Shown piece after piece: positions 33,656 through 41,495 of a DNA stretch of 64,000 nt; position 1 is the first letter of the stretch, and each line of letters starts with the position of its first letter. Origin of the DNA: Dehalococcoidia bacterium. GTDB taxonomy: Bacteria; Chloroflexota; Dehalococcoidia; Lucifugimonadales; UBA1123. The stretch is from positions 31,988 to 95,987 of the forward strand of contig VXRN01000045.1 in NCBI GenBank assembly GCA_009838465.1, written 5' to 3'. The notes under the pieces were generated by a model. The model ran no database searches and was not told the origin of the DNA. It saw only the letters and a list, made by a program, of their open reading frames with translations. The position numbers and the translations under genes are program-made.

Positions 33656-33924
33656 GAGACCTTTGCGAAACCCAGATATGGTGTCCAAGTGGGTGAGGAG
33701 AATCGGCGATCCCAATCTGGCTATGCCCCACCCCCGCCCCTGGGTTCCCGCCTTCGGAGACCTTTGCGTAACCCGGACATGGTGGTCCAACTGGACACTG
33801 AGGGTAAGCGATTCGTAGCTGGCCGTACCCCGTCCCCTCCCCTGGATTCCCGTTTTCACGGGAATGACGGTAGTTGTGCAAAGGTCTCCCTTCGCGGGAA
33901 CGACGATGGTTGTGCAAAGGCTTC
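33656..33924. mobile_element. GAGACC-type small element, host copy interrupted by a second copy
   Basis: GAGACCTTTGCGAAACCC at 33656 begins the host copy, which continues to TTCCCGCCTTCG at 33756. After the inserted element it resumes at 33889 with CCTTCGCGGGAACGACG and ends GGTTGTGCAAAGGCTTC near 33924. Rejoined, it is about 131 bases long, like the inserted copy. The interruption falls in the loop of the central hairpin. Confidence 0.7.
33757..33888. mobile_element. GAGACC-type small element, inserted intact copy (132 bp)
   Basis: Terminal inverted repeats GAGACCTTTGCGTAAC (33757) and, read in reverse from 33888, GAGACCTTTGCACAAC agree at 14 of 16 positions. CCTTCG at 33751-33756 and again at 33889-33894 is an apparent 6-base target duplication. 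No coding capacity; a central hairpin ATTCCCG/CGGGAAT sits at about 33846-33865. Confidence 0.75.
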
Positions 33925-34027
33925 CTTTCTTACACTGCGTTGCCGCGCTTGCGTCGTTGGCGTACAATTCGGCGAGTGTTGCATTTACATTCATGAAGAG
34001 ACTGTATCATCCTGGTGGGCAGAGGCT

Positions 34028-34072
34028 ATCACCCTCACCCTAGCCCTCTCCCATCAAGGGAGAGGGGATTTT
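34028..34072. repeat. C-rich hairpin repeat
   Basis: CACCCTCACCCTAGC precedes a 9-base stem CCCTCTCCC (34044-34052) / GGGAGAGGG (34058-34066) with loop ATCAA. Confidence 0.7.
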
Positions 34073-34132
34073 CGCGCCTCGTTAGCGTACCAGCTAAGCT
34101 GATACAGGGTCATCCCGTTAGGAGGGATTGAT

Positions 34133-34657
34133 ATGGTTCAGGCTGTTGAAGTAGAGGCTAGATTCGACAACAAGTTCACGCGGGAGTTCGGATTTCCGAA
34201 GGGCCGGGCGGCGACCAAAGTTGTGGACTTTCTGGATGACAGGGTACGGGAGTTCATAAGGCAGTCTCCGTTCCTGGTGATGGCTACGAGCGCGTCGGAC
34301 GGGACTTGCGACGCTTCTCCCAAGGGAGGGAAGCCAGGGTGGGTGAAGGTCTTGGACGACCGCACATTGTTGATTCCTGACGTCGCGGGGAACAAACTGT
34401 TCCAGTCTTATCAGAATATGAACGAGAACCCGAACATCGCGCTCATCTTCTTCATTCCGGGTGTGCCGGAGACGGTGCGGGTGAACGGCAGGGTTCGGAT
34501 AGTAGATAGGGCGGCTCTGGACGAGATGCAGGTCGAACTCGAAGTATTCGAGCCCGATGAGAATGCGAAGATACTCCAGGGGGTCGTGGTGGAGACAGGG
34601 GAGGCGTATGGGCACTGTCCGAGGGCGCTGAACTTTTCCAGGTTGTGGAAGGTCTGA
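34133..34657 (+). CDS. PPOX-class FMN-dependent flavoprotein
   Basis: 174 residues, pyridoxamine-5'-phosphate-oxidase-like split barrel. The core QSPFLVMATSASDGTCDASP, KGGKPGWVKVLDDRTLLIPD and NPNIALIFFIPGVPETVRVN matches the MSMEG_1061-type subfamily, whose members bind FMN or F420 and reduce diverse compounds. The length and the C-terminal cysteine (YGHCPRALNFSRLW) are usual for the group. AGGAGGG precedes the ATG. It stands alone between repeat-rich gaps. Confidence 0.82.
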   Translation: MVQAVEVEARFDNKFTREFGFPKGRAATKVVDFLDDRVREFIRQSPFLVMATSASDGTCDASPKGGKPGWVKVLDDRTLLIPDVAGNKLFQSYQNMNENPNIALIFFIPGVPETVRVNGRVRIVDRAALDEMQVELEVFEPDENAKILQGVVVETGEAYGHCPRALNFSRLWKV

Positions 34658-34663
34658 AGTGCC

Positions 34664-34701
34664 GACCCTCACCCTAACCCTCTCCCTAGGGGAGAGGGAA
34701 T
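34664..34701. repeat. C-rich hairpin repeat
   Basis: ACCCTCACCCTAA precedes the stem CCCTCTCCC / GGGGAGAGGG with only a two-base loop (34678-34698). It lies immediately after the PPOX gene and before the CoA-transferase gene. Confidence 0.65.
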
Positions 34702-34795
34702 CTGTTGATTGGCGTTCGTAGCTGACTGCATATTTCTCTACCCTTGCGATCCCTCAAGGGAGATGGGAGTCAGTAACGGGATTGTGGAGTTGAGT

Positions 34796-37213
34796 ATGAG
34801 CGCTGGCGCGTTGTCTGATATCAGAGTAGTCGAGTACAGCGTTGGACACGCGGGGGCAATGTGCGGCAAGGCGTTTGCCGACCTGGGAGCGGACGTGGTG
34901 AAGGTGGAGCCGCCTAGCGGAGATCCGATGCGGATGGCTGGACCCTTTCCGAACGACGTGGCGGATCCAGAGTCGTCAGGTCTGTTCATGTACCTGAATG
35001 CCAACAAGCGGGGGTTGTCTTTAGACCTCCTCTGCGATGGCGACAGACGACGCATGTACGAGTTGATATCCGGCGCCGACATCTTCGTTACAGACGTTCA
35101 GCCTGCTCAGGCAAGAGAACTGGGAATAGACTCTCACACGCTGGGCGAACTCGACTCCCGTTTGATCAGGGCGTATGTAACTCCATTCGGAAACACGGGC
35201 CCATACAGGGATTGGAAGGGTACTGACCTGATCGCATGGCACATGGGCGGCATGGGCTGGGAGAGTCCGGCAATGTACGTGACGGACCCTGAGAGCCAGC
35301 GTCCGCTGAGGGCCCGAGGAAACCAGTCCATGTACTTTGCGGGCTGGGTCGCGGCGGCGGGTGCGATGTGCGCGCTGTTCCACAGGGAGAAATACGGGCT
35401 GGGGCAGGAAGTTGACGTGTCGGCGATGGACGCGGTGAGCAGTCACATACGCGGCAACTTCGCCATGTTCTCCTACGACATATCGCAGATGCCGGAAACG
35501 CGGGAGAAGAATATGTTCCCGTGGATATGGGAGTGCGAGGACGGCTATGCCACGGCGACTTTCTTGATGGATCACTGGTGGGAGTCTCTCAAGACATTGA
35601 TGGGCAGCCCGGAGTGGGCCGCGAAAGAAGAGTATGCGGAACTTGGCGGACGGAGGGAGGGCCTGGAGGAGATCGAGAGGAATGTGTCGGTGTGGGTGAA
35701 GGGCTTCAAAAGGCACGATCTATACGAGTTACTTCAATCGCGCGGGATACCCTGCTTTCCGGTGCAGAGTGTGGACGAGATCGTGAAGTCGGAGCACTAC
35801 GGGGAGCGGGGCTTCTTCGTCTCTCAGAATGGAAGTAACGGACGCAGCAAAATCGTGCAGCCGGGGCCGTCAATTCGACTTTCGGCTACGCCGTGGGAAA
35901 TGCGGAGACCGGCTCCCGGTCTCGAGCAGGGTGATACGGATGGAGTGTGGCCTTCGCTGAGAGGTGTCGTGCCAGGTCAGAAAATGGGTGCGGGCGCGCG
36001 CAACAGGCCGTTGGAGGGTGTGAGGATACTGGACTTCGGCTGGATTCTGTCGGTGCCGTACGCGGGCGGATGGCTGGGGTCGCTGGGGGCGGAGGTCATC
36101 CGAGTGGAGTCGAATACGCGTCTGGAGCTGGGTCGGAGCGGGTTGGGCGGCGGCGCGGACGGTGTAGCGGGGACTAATCGCTCTGCTGTGTGGAACTGCC
36201 TGAGTCACAGCAAGCGCGGAGTTACGCTGAACATACGCGATCCCAAGGCGCAGGAACTGGTCAGGGAGATAGTGGCGGTGAGCGACGTGGTGATGGAGAA
36301 CTTTTCGACCGGGGTCCTGGACAGGCTGGGGCTTGGCTACGACAATCTGCGAAAGGTGAAGCCGGATATTATTGTGTTGAGCGGTTCTTCAATGGGAACG
36401 TTCGGGCCCGACCGTGAGGCGACAGGCTTCGGTCCTAATGTGTGCTCCTACGCGGGTCAGCCGTCGGTTACGGGGTATGAAGGGGGCAGACCTCAGAATC
36501 TGGGGGGCAACTGGCCAGACTATCTTGTAGGGACGATGATGGTTCACTCGGTCCTGAGCGCGCTGTGGCACAGACGCAAGACGGGCGAGGGACAGCGCAT
36601 CGAGGCGGCTATGGCGGAGGTGGTGAGCAGTATGCTGCCTGAGGCTTTCCTGGACTACACGATGAATGGACGGGTGGCGGAGCGAATCGGGAACCGCGAC
36701 CCGGACATGGCTCCGCACAACGTGTACCGGTGCGCGGGTGAGGACCAGTGGGTGGCAATCGCGGTCCGGTCGGATGAGGAGTGGGCGAGGCTGTGCCGGA
36801 TCATGGGACGCGGGGAGTTGGCTTCGGATGCGCGGTTCTCGGATGTCCAGGCTCGCAAGAGGAACGAGGACGAACTGGACGAGATCGTGTCGGAATGGAC
36901 GAAGTACCGGTCTCCGATGGAGTTGACGCAAGTTCTTCAGGGTGATGAGATTGCCGCGGGACCCATCATGGACGCCGTAGCGCTACTGGATGACCCGCAC
37001 TTCAGGGAGCGGGAGATCATAGTGGAGATGGACCACACGGAGGTGGGAACGCGCGAGGTGGCGGGATTGCCGATCAGGTTCAGCGACATCGAGAGACCGG
37101 CGTACTATTCCGCTCCGCTGCTGGGGGAGCATAATGATGCTGTGGTAGGCGGGCTGTTGGGGCATGAGGAAGAGGAGGTGGAGTCGCTGAAGGAGTCGAA
37201 GGCGATATACTGA
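34796..37213 (+). CDS. Double-domain type III CoA-transferase (CaiB/BaiF)
   Basis: 805 residues, twice the usual 400: two family III CoA-transferase domains in tandem (about 1-390 and 425-805). Domain 1 opens DIRVVEYSVGHAGAM and has ADLGADVVKVEPPSGDP; domain 2 opens GVRILDFGWILSVPYAGG and has SLGAEVIRVES. The active-site segment is VDVSAMDAV in domain 1 (Asp207) but IEAAMAEVV in domain 2 (Glu603), so the usual catalytic Asp appears kept only in the first half. The ATG at 34796 follows GTGGAG at 34784-34789; in-frame upstream ATGs lack a ribosome site. The family moves CoA between organic acids. Substrate unknown. Confidence 0.88.
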   Translation: MSAGALSDIRVVEYSVGHAGAMCGKAFADLGADVVKVEPPSGDPMRMAGPFPNDVADPESSGLFMYLNANKRGLSLDLLCDGDRRRMYELISGADIFVTDVQPAQARELGIDSHTLGELDSRLIRAYVTPFGNTGPYRDWKGTDLIAWHMGGMGWESPAMYVTDPESQRPLRARGNQSMYFAGWVAAAGAMCALFHREKYGLGQEVDVSAMDAVSSHIRGNFAMFSYDISQMPETREKNMFPWIWECEDGYATATFLMDHWWESLKTLMGSPEWAAKEEYAELGGRREGLEEIERNVSVWVKGFKRHDLYELLQSRGIPCFPVQSVDEIVKSEHYGERGFFVSQNGSNGRSKIVQPGPSIRLSATPWEMRRPAPGLEQGDTDGVWPSLRGVVPGQKMGAGARNRPLEGVRILDFGWILSVPYAGGWLGSLGAEVIRVESNTRLELGRSGLGGGADGVAGTNRSAVWNCLSHSKRGVTLNIRDPKAQELVREIVAVSDVVMENFSTGVLDRLGLGYDNLRKVKPDIIVLSGSSMGTFGPDREATGFGPNVCSYAGQPSVTGYEGGRPQNLGGNWPDYLVGTMMVHSVLSALWHRRKTGEGQRIEAAMAEVVSSMLPEAFLDYTMNGRVAERIGNRDPDMAPHNVYRCAGEDQWVAIAVRSDEEWARLCRIMGRGELASDARFSDVQARKRNEDELDEIVSEWTKYRSPMELTQVLQGDEIAAGPIMDAVALLDDPHFREREIIVEMDHTEVGTREVAGLPIRFSDIERPAYYSAPLLGEHNDAVVGGLLGHEEEEVESLKESKAIY

Positions 37214-37279
37214 TTGCGAATTGCATAGACCTCATTACCAGTTCATCTATTCCTTGCGAATGGAGGAAATCGAACCTGA

Positions 37280-37345
37280 TTTCACCATCCCCGTATCAAG
37301 TACGGGGCAGGCCCTACCTTCCCCCGTCAAGGGGGAAGCGGCTTT
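37280..37345. repeat. C-rich hairpin repeat with extra palindrome
   Basis: Here CCCCGTA/TACGGGG (37289-37307) precedes the usual CCTTCCCCC/GGGGGAAG stem (37317-37338). The following CCAATCGTCTTGA also recurs, diverged, near 52745 and 54980. Confidence 0.65.
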
Positions 37346-37444
37346 TCCAATCGTCTTGACTATATCTATTGCATCTTGACCACAGAACGGGGTTATGATG
37401 TAGTAAATGCACGAGTTCTTCCCAGATTCAGAGGGAGGTCTGAT

Positions 37445-38167
37445 ATGTCAACTGAGCAGTACAGTGTTTACGTGGCGCAAGACCGCGTCAACGCGATATT
37501 TACTGATGCAATGGGGCGGATGTACGGGCTGGTGGCTCTGGGCATCGTTACGACAGGGGCCGCGATTTGGGTCGGTGACATGCTGGGCGTGGGGAATGTC
37601 ATATTCAGCTTCGGCTGGATTGGAATGCTCGTCATGTTCGGGATCATGTTCGGTACTCTGATGGGGGCGAATGCGGTTGTCTCAAGGGGAAATACTGGAC
37701 TTGGGACCGTGCTGTACCTGGGATTCACTGGATTGGCAGGGTTCTTCCTGTCGCCTATCCTGATGAGGTTCACTACCGGAACGATTGGAATGGCGTTCAT
37801 ACTGACTGCGGGTATGTTCGTAGCGATGAGCGTCGTGGGAATGACCACGAAGAGGGACCTGTCTAAGCTGGGGCCGATGCTTATCTTTGGTCTCATCGGA
37901 GTCGTGATCGTCAGCCTAATCAACATACTGCTGCTGGGGTCAGGGCTGCTATTCCTGCTCATCAATATCGTTCTGCTGCCGATATTCCTGGGGCTGACGG
38001 TGTGGGAGACGAAGCAGATGAAGGAGCTGGCTCAGGACGCCGCAATGAGGGGCGACGCCCGGGTCGCCAACCAGGTGGCGGTGATCGGCAGTATAGGGCT
38101 GTACCTTAATGCGCTGAACATATTCATCATACTGCTGAATCTGCTGGGATTTGCTTCGGACGACTAG
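37445..38167 (+). CDS. BI-1/YccA-family membrane protein
   Basis: 240 residues from the ATG at 37445, which GAGGGAGG precedes by about 8 bases. Seven hydrophobic segments are visible, beginning LVALGIVTTGAAIWVG and ending with LYLNALNIFIILLNLLGF near the C-terminus, as in Bax-inhibitor-1 proteins. Bacterial members such as YetJ are pH-dependent calcium-leak channels, and YccA interacts with the FtsH protease. The TAG stop codon lies inside the CTAG flank of a small mobile element, as happens with plsX at 8041. Confidence 0.9.
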   Translation: MSTEQYSVYVAQDRVNAIFTDAMGRMYGLVALGIVTTGAAIWVGDMLGVGNVIFSFGWIGMLVMFGIMFGTLMGANAVVSRGNTGLGTVLYLGFTGLAGFFLSPILMRFTTGTIGMAFILTAGMFVAMSVVGMTTKRDLSKLGPMLIFGLIGVVIVSLINILLLGSGLLFLLINIVLLPIFLGLTVWETKQMKELAQDAAMRGDARVANQVAVIGSIGLYLNALNIFIILLNLLGFASDD

Positions 38168-38299
38168 GTTCTGTTGACATTCTGCAATTCGGGGCTTCAG
38201 GGCTTTAGATAATGGCTGCTGGCAATGAGGTTGGCTACATCCCCACACTTGTGGATTCCCGTTCTCACGGGAATGACGGTAAATGTCAACACAGCCTAG
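38164..38299. mobile_element. MITE-like element, copy 2 (CTAG-flanked, reverse orientation)
   Basis: The left end CTAGGTTCTGTTGACATT (38164) and the right end, read in reverse, CCTAGGCTGTGTTGACATTT (38300) are inverted repeats with CTAG on both sides (38164-38167, 38296-38299). In reverse complement the interior aligns along its length with copy 1 (7894-8044): hairpin, then GTAGC(C/T)AAC, then CCTGAA. The left CTAG contains the TAG stop codon of the BI-1 gene. Confidence 0.75.
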
Positions 38300-38340
38300 G
38301 GTTCGGGCGGCGCCCATATCCAGGGAATGCGAGTTTGTAA

Positions 38341-39834
38341 TTGAGACTGTTAGCAATTCTGGTCTTTGCAGCGGCCATTGTCGGCGCGTGCTCGGACCCA
38401 CCTGAACCAACGCCGACGCCGACAACGGTTCCTCCTACGTTGACTCCAGTACCGACAGTTACACCCACTCCGGCTCCGCCTACGTTGACTCCAGTTCCGA
38501 CGCTGACTCCAACTCCACTGCCGACAAACACGCCAGTGGCTACGCCGACATTCGCGCCGACCCCGATCATTCTGCCGACCGTGGAGGTGATCTACGAGAC
38601 ACCGACGCCTACCAGCGCGTTTCCAGGTGACCTGGACCAACGGCTTGACGCTATAACGTACAAGACATCTGTCGTGAGGGACTTGCCGACTACCGAACTT
38701 GTTCCCTTCGAGTTGATTGACCAGGAAGAGTTTCGCTGGATGTTCATAGAGGACCTGGAGGAAGACGCGAAGGAATTGGCTCTCGACACTCGCCTCTATC
38801 AGCGACTGGGAATTCTGGGGCCGAACGACGACTTAGCGCAACTCTTGACGGACGTATTCTCGGACATCGTGTTGGGGTTCTACGAGACGGACGACAACAA
38901 GATGTACATAATCTCCGATAAAGAGGCTTTCAGTCTGAACGACCGCCTTACGGTGGCGCACGAGGCCACTCACGCGCTTCAGCAGTACGAGTTCGATATT
39001 GGTGGACTGCTGGACGAACTTGAGGACTACGACGACAGGCGAATGGCGCTGCGGGCTCTCATCGAGGGAGACGCGCTGATCTCGGAACTGCTGTATATGT
39101 TGACCTACTTCGATGAGGATGAGCAGGAAGAAGCCCAGAGCAATCGCGGTGATCAAGACCTGACTGCGTTCCGCGCGGCGCCCGTTTTCATCCAGAATAC
39201 GATAACGTTCCCATACACTGATGGATACAATTTTGCGGTGAATCTGTATCTGAAGAACAATAACTTCAGCAATATAAATCTTGCGTACAACGCGCTTCCG
39301 GTTTCCACGGAGCAAATTATTCACCCGGAAAAGTATGATGCAGCTGAGGAGCCAGTAGAAGTATCCATTCCGGATCCCACAGAACTCCTGGGGTCAGGCT
39401 GGTCTGTAATCGACAGGAACGTGATGGGTGAACTGTTCTTACGTTCGTACTTCGAGGGCGGACTGGAACGTGAGGTGGCGGCGGCGGCCGCGGCGGGGTG
39501 GGGAGGCGATGAATTCCTGCTGCTGGAGACACACACCTGGGATGCGCTGGTAATCTACAGCGTTTGGGATACCGAAAAGGACGCCATTGAATTTGCTGAG
39601 ACGTTCAGGGCGTATGGGCAGGCGGTAAGTGGACAGGAGTGGTCAGAGGTCACCTACTCTGACACGCCGGGGCACATACTGGTGTCGAGCAACAGTGGAA
39701 CGACGGGAATATGGGCGAGCGGCGATGAGGTACGGGTGATCGTGGCGCCGGCTCTCGGATCAATGCAGGGCCTGTTTGCCGCGCTCGAGTTTCAGGACCC
39801 GCTGACTGAGGCCGAAGTTCGGGACGGGAACTGA
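38341..39834 (+). CDS. Putative HEXXH metalloprotease-like lipoprotein with Thr-Pro linker
   Basis: 497 residues with TTG start. A signal peptide ends in lipobox VGAC (Cys17). Residues about 20-80 form a linker of TPTP repeats typical of surface-exposed Chloroflexota proteins. The globular part carries a zinc-metallopeptidase motif, VAHEATHALQQ (His207-Glu208-x-x-His211); a third ligand is plausible in ALRALIEGDALISE. The remainder, with a paired W-rich GWGGDEFLLLETHTWDALV, resembles no family I can name. It is likely anchored outside the membrane. Protease activity is inferred from the motif only. It begins 42 bases after the mobile element. Confidence 0.72.
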   Translation: MRLLAILVFAAAIVGACSDPPEPTPTPTTVPPTLTPVPTVTPTPAPPTLTPVPTLTPTPLPTNTPVATPTFAPTPIILPTVEVIYETPTPTSAFPGDLDQRLDAITYKTSVVRDLPTTELVPFELIDQEEFRWMFIEDLEEDAKELALDTRLYQRLGILGPNDDLAQLLTDVFSDIVLGFYETDDNKMYIISDKEAFSLNDRLTVAHEATHALQQYEFDIGGLLDELEDYDDRRMALRALIEGDALISELLYMLTYFDEDEQEEAQSNRGDQDLTAFRAAPVFIQNTITFPYTDGYNFAVNLYLKNNNFSNINLAYNALPVSTEQIIHPEKYDAAEEPVEVSIPDPTELLGSGWSVIDRNVMGELFLRSYFEGGLEREVAAAAAAGWGGDEFLLLETHTWDALVIYSVWDTEKDAIEFAETFRAYGQAVSGQEWSEVTYSDTPGHILVSSNSGTTGIWASGDEVRVIVAPALGSMQGLFAALEFQDPLTEAEVRDGN

Positions 39835-39884
39835 CAGGCTTTCGAGTCTAAATCAGAGTCCCGGCGTTGCTGGGGCCGTACTGA

Positions 39885-39955
39885 CTATCTCAAAACCCAA
39901 TCGGGAGGGATTTCACCCCCATCCTAACCTTCCCCGTCAAGGGAGAAAGGGACTT
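39885..39955. repeat. Extended C-rich repeat (with CTATCTCAAAACCCAATCGG head)
   Basis: About 70 bases here match 52575-52646: the head CTATCTCAA-ACCCAATCGG, then CACCCCCAT, the CTTCCCC stem and GGGACTT. Both copies follow the 3' end of a plus-strand gene. Confidence 0.65.
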
Positions 39956-40019
39956 AGCCTACTCTTGTCTGTCATTCGTTTCCGACGAAAGTTTTCAGAT
40001 AGTTTCAAAGTGAGTAACG

Positions 40020-41354
40020 TCAGCCGCCCAACATCTTCATCATCTGGTCTCGGCCACGTCCGGTGGACATCTGCCTCATCATCTTCTGCATCTGTCTGAA
40101 CTGGTTGAGGAGCTGGTTGACCTCGCGGGGGGAGGTGCCGCTGCCGCGGGCGATGCGCCTGCGCCGGCTGCCGCTGATTATCTCGGGCCGTTTGCGCTCC
40201 TGCGGCGTCATGGAGTAGATAATGGCCTCAACGCGCCTGAGGTTATCGCCGTTTAGCTGATCGGAGTTGAGCCGTCCCTTTACAGAGGAGAATCCAGGCA
40301 CCATTTCGAGTATCTGGCTCATTGGACCCATCTTCTTGAGCTGCTGCAACTGTTCCAGGAAGTCTTCGAGGTCGAATCGGGCCTGCCGGAGTTTGCGGTC
40401 GAGTTCCATGGCGCGTTCTTCGTCGAAATCGAGTTGAGCCTTTTCAATAAGGCTCTCGACGTCACCCATTCCGAGGATGCGGGAGGCGAGTCTGTCCGGG
40501 TGCATCTGCTCCAGTGCGTCTATTCGCTCGCCGGTGCCAATGAACTTGATGGGTATGCCGGTGACCTTGGTGATGGAGAGCGCGGCGCCGCCACGGGCGT
40601 CGCCATCCATCTTAGTCAGTACGAGCCCGGTCAAGTTGAGGCGTTCATGGAACTCCTCGGCGACGCGGACGGCTTCCTGCCCCGTCATGGCGTCCAGAAC
40701 GAGCAGCGTCTCTGTGGGGGTAGCGGCGTCGTGGACGGATTCGAGTTCGTCCATCAACTCGGTGTCCACCTGGAACCTCCCGGCGGTGTCAACAATAACC
40801 CAGTTGATACCACTTTCACGGCCTCTGGCAATTCCGTCCTTCGCGACTCTGACGGTATCGCGCGACTTTCTGTCCGTAAAGACCTGTACGCCAACCTGGC
40901 CGGCGAGTGTTTCCAACTGGTCTATCGCTGCGGGCCTGTGCAGGTCTGCGGCTACCAACATGGATGATTGTCCTGCCTGTTGGAGGTGGCGAGCGAGCTT
41001 GGCGGACAAAGTGGTCTTGCCCGCGCCGTTCAGTCCGGCTACCAGGATGACGCCGGGCTGCCTTGTGGGGTTCTCGAGCCTGTGGCTGCCGCCCGTAAGG
41101 ACGTTGGTCAGTTCTTCCTGGGTTATCTTGACGACTTGCTGACCGGGAGTGAGCTTAGTGAGCAGGTCCTCGGCCAGCGCGCGCTCCTTGATAGTGGACG
41201 CGAGTTGGCGAGCAACACGGAAGTTGACGTCGGCCTCGAGCAAGGCCATACGCACTTCTCTGAGGGAGGCGTCAATGTCCTTTTCGGTCAGCCTGCCCTT
41301 GTTGCCGAGCTTGTAGAATATGCCGTTAAGTTTCTCTGAGAGGGTCTCGAACAT
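40020..41354 (-). CDS. ffh: Signal recognition particle protein
   Basis: 444 residues, complete Ffh. N domain; G domain with P-loop AGLNGAGKTTLSAKLA, DTAGRFQVDTELMDEL and LTKMDGDARGGAALS; M domain at the C-terminus with Met-rich helices (QMQKMMRQMSTGRGRDQMMKML) that bind signal sequences and SRP RNA. It targets membrane proteins co-translationally. It lies downstream of hrcA on the same strand, with a 141-base gap containing a repeat. I saw no SRP RNA gene nearby. Confidence 0.97.
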   Translation of the reverse strand: MFETLSEKLNGIFYKLGNKGRLTEKDIDASLREVRMALLEADVNFRVARQLASTIKERALAEDLLTKLTPGQQVVKITQEELTNVLTGGSHRLENPTRQPGVILVAGLNGAGKTTLSAKLARHLQQAGQSSMLVAADLHRPAAIDQLETLAGQVGVQVFTDRKSRDTVRVAKDGIARGRESGINWVIVDTAGRFQVDTELMDELESVHDAATPTETLLVLDAMTGQEAVRVAEEFHERLNLTGLVLTKMDGDARGGAALSITKVTGIPIKFIGTGERIDALEQMHPDRLASRILGMGDVESLIEKAQLDFDEERAMELDRKLRQARFDLEDFLEQLQQLKKMGPMSQILEMVPGFSSVKGRLNSDQLNGDNLRRVEAIIYSMTPQERKRPEIISGSRRRRIARGSGTSPREVNQLLNQFRQMQKMMRQMSTGRGRDQMMKMLGG

Positions 41355-41370
41355 TACGCAGCTCCGTCAT

Positions 41371-41413
41371 TGTCTGAACTGTGTTTAATGTGATTGCGGG
41401 GATGCCAGGATTT
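41371..41413. repeat. TCTGAA...CAGGATTT intergenic repeat, copy 2
   Basis: TGTCTGAACTGTG (41371-41383), then GTGATTGCGGGGATG and CCAGGATTT, between ffh and hrcA. Compare 21450-21493 and 49397-49446. Confidence 0.5.
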
Positions 41414-41495
41414 GGACAGCCGATTCGATTCCAGACTAGTAGGTAACCACAAGGGTTGCCTCCATGGAAATAGTACGATGGCTCACGCCACTCTC

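Larger units (their letters stand above)
33504..34132. other. 629-bp gene-free region filled with repeats
   Basis: Between rsmI and the PPOX-type gene lie a partial C-rich repeat (33588-33612), a nested pair of small elements (33656-33924), and a C-rich hairpin repeat (34028-34072). Frames that remain open through the elements have no ribosome site or family match. No gene was seen. Confidence 0.65.

Noticed and set aside
33656..34102. Open frames through the 33.6-34.1 kb repeats as genes
   Set aside because: They run across element ends and hairpins, lack ribosome sites and have no family motifs.
38286..38640. Gly/Val-rich minus-strand frame opposite the Thr-Pro linker
   Set aside because: Low-complexity complement of the ACN-CCN repeats in the lipoprotein gene, not an independent gene.
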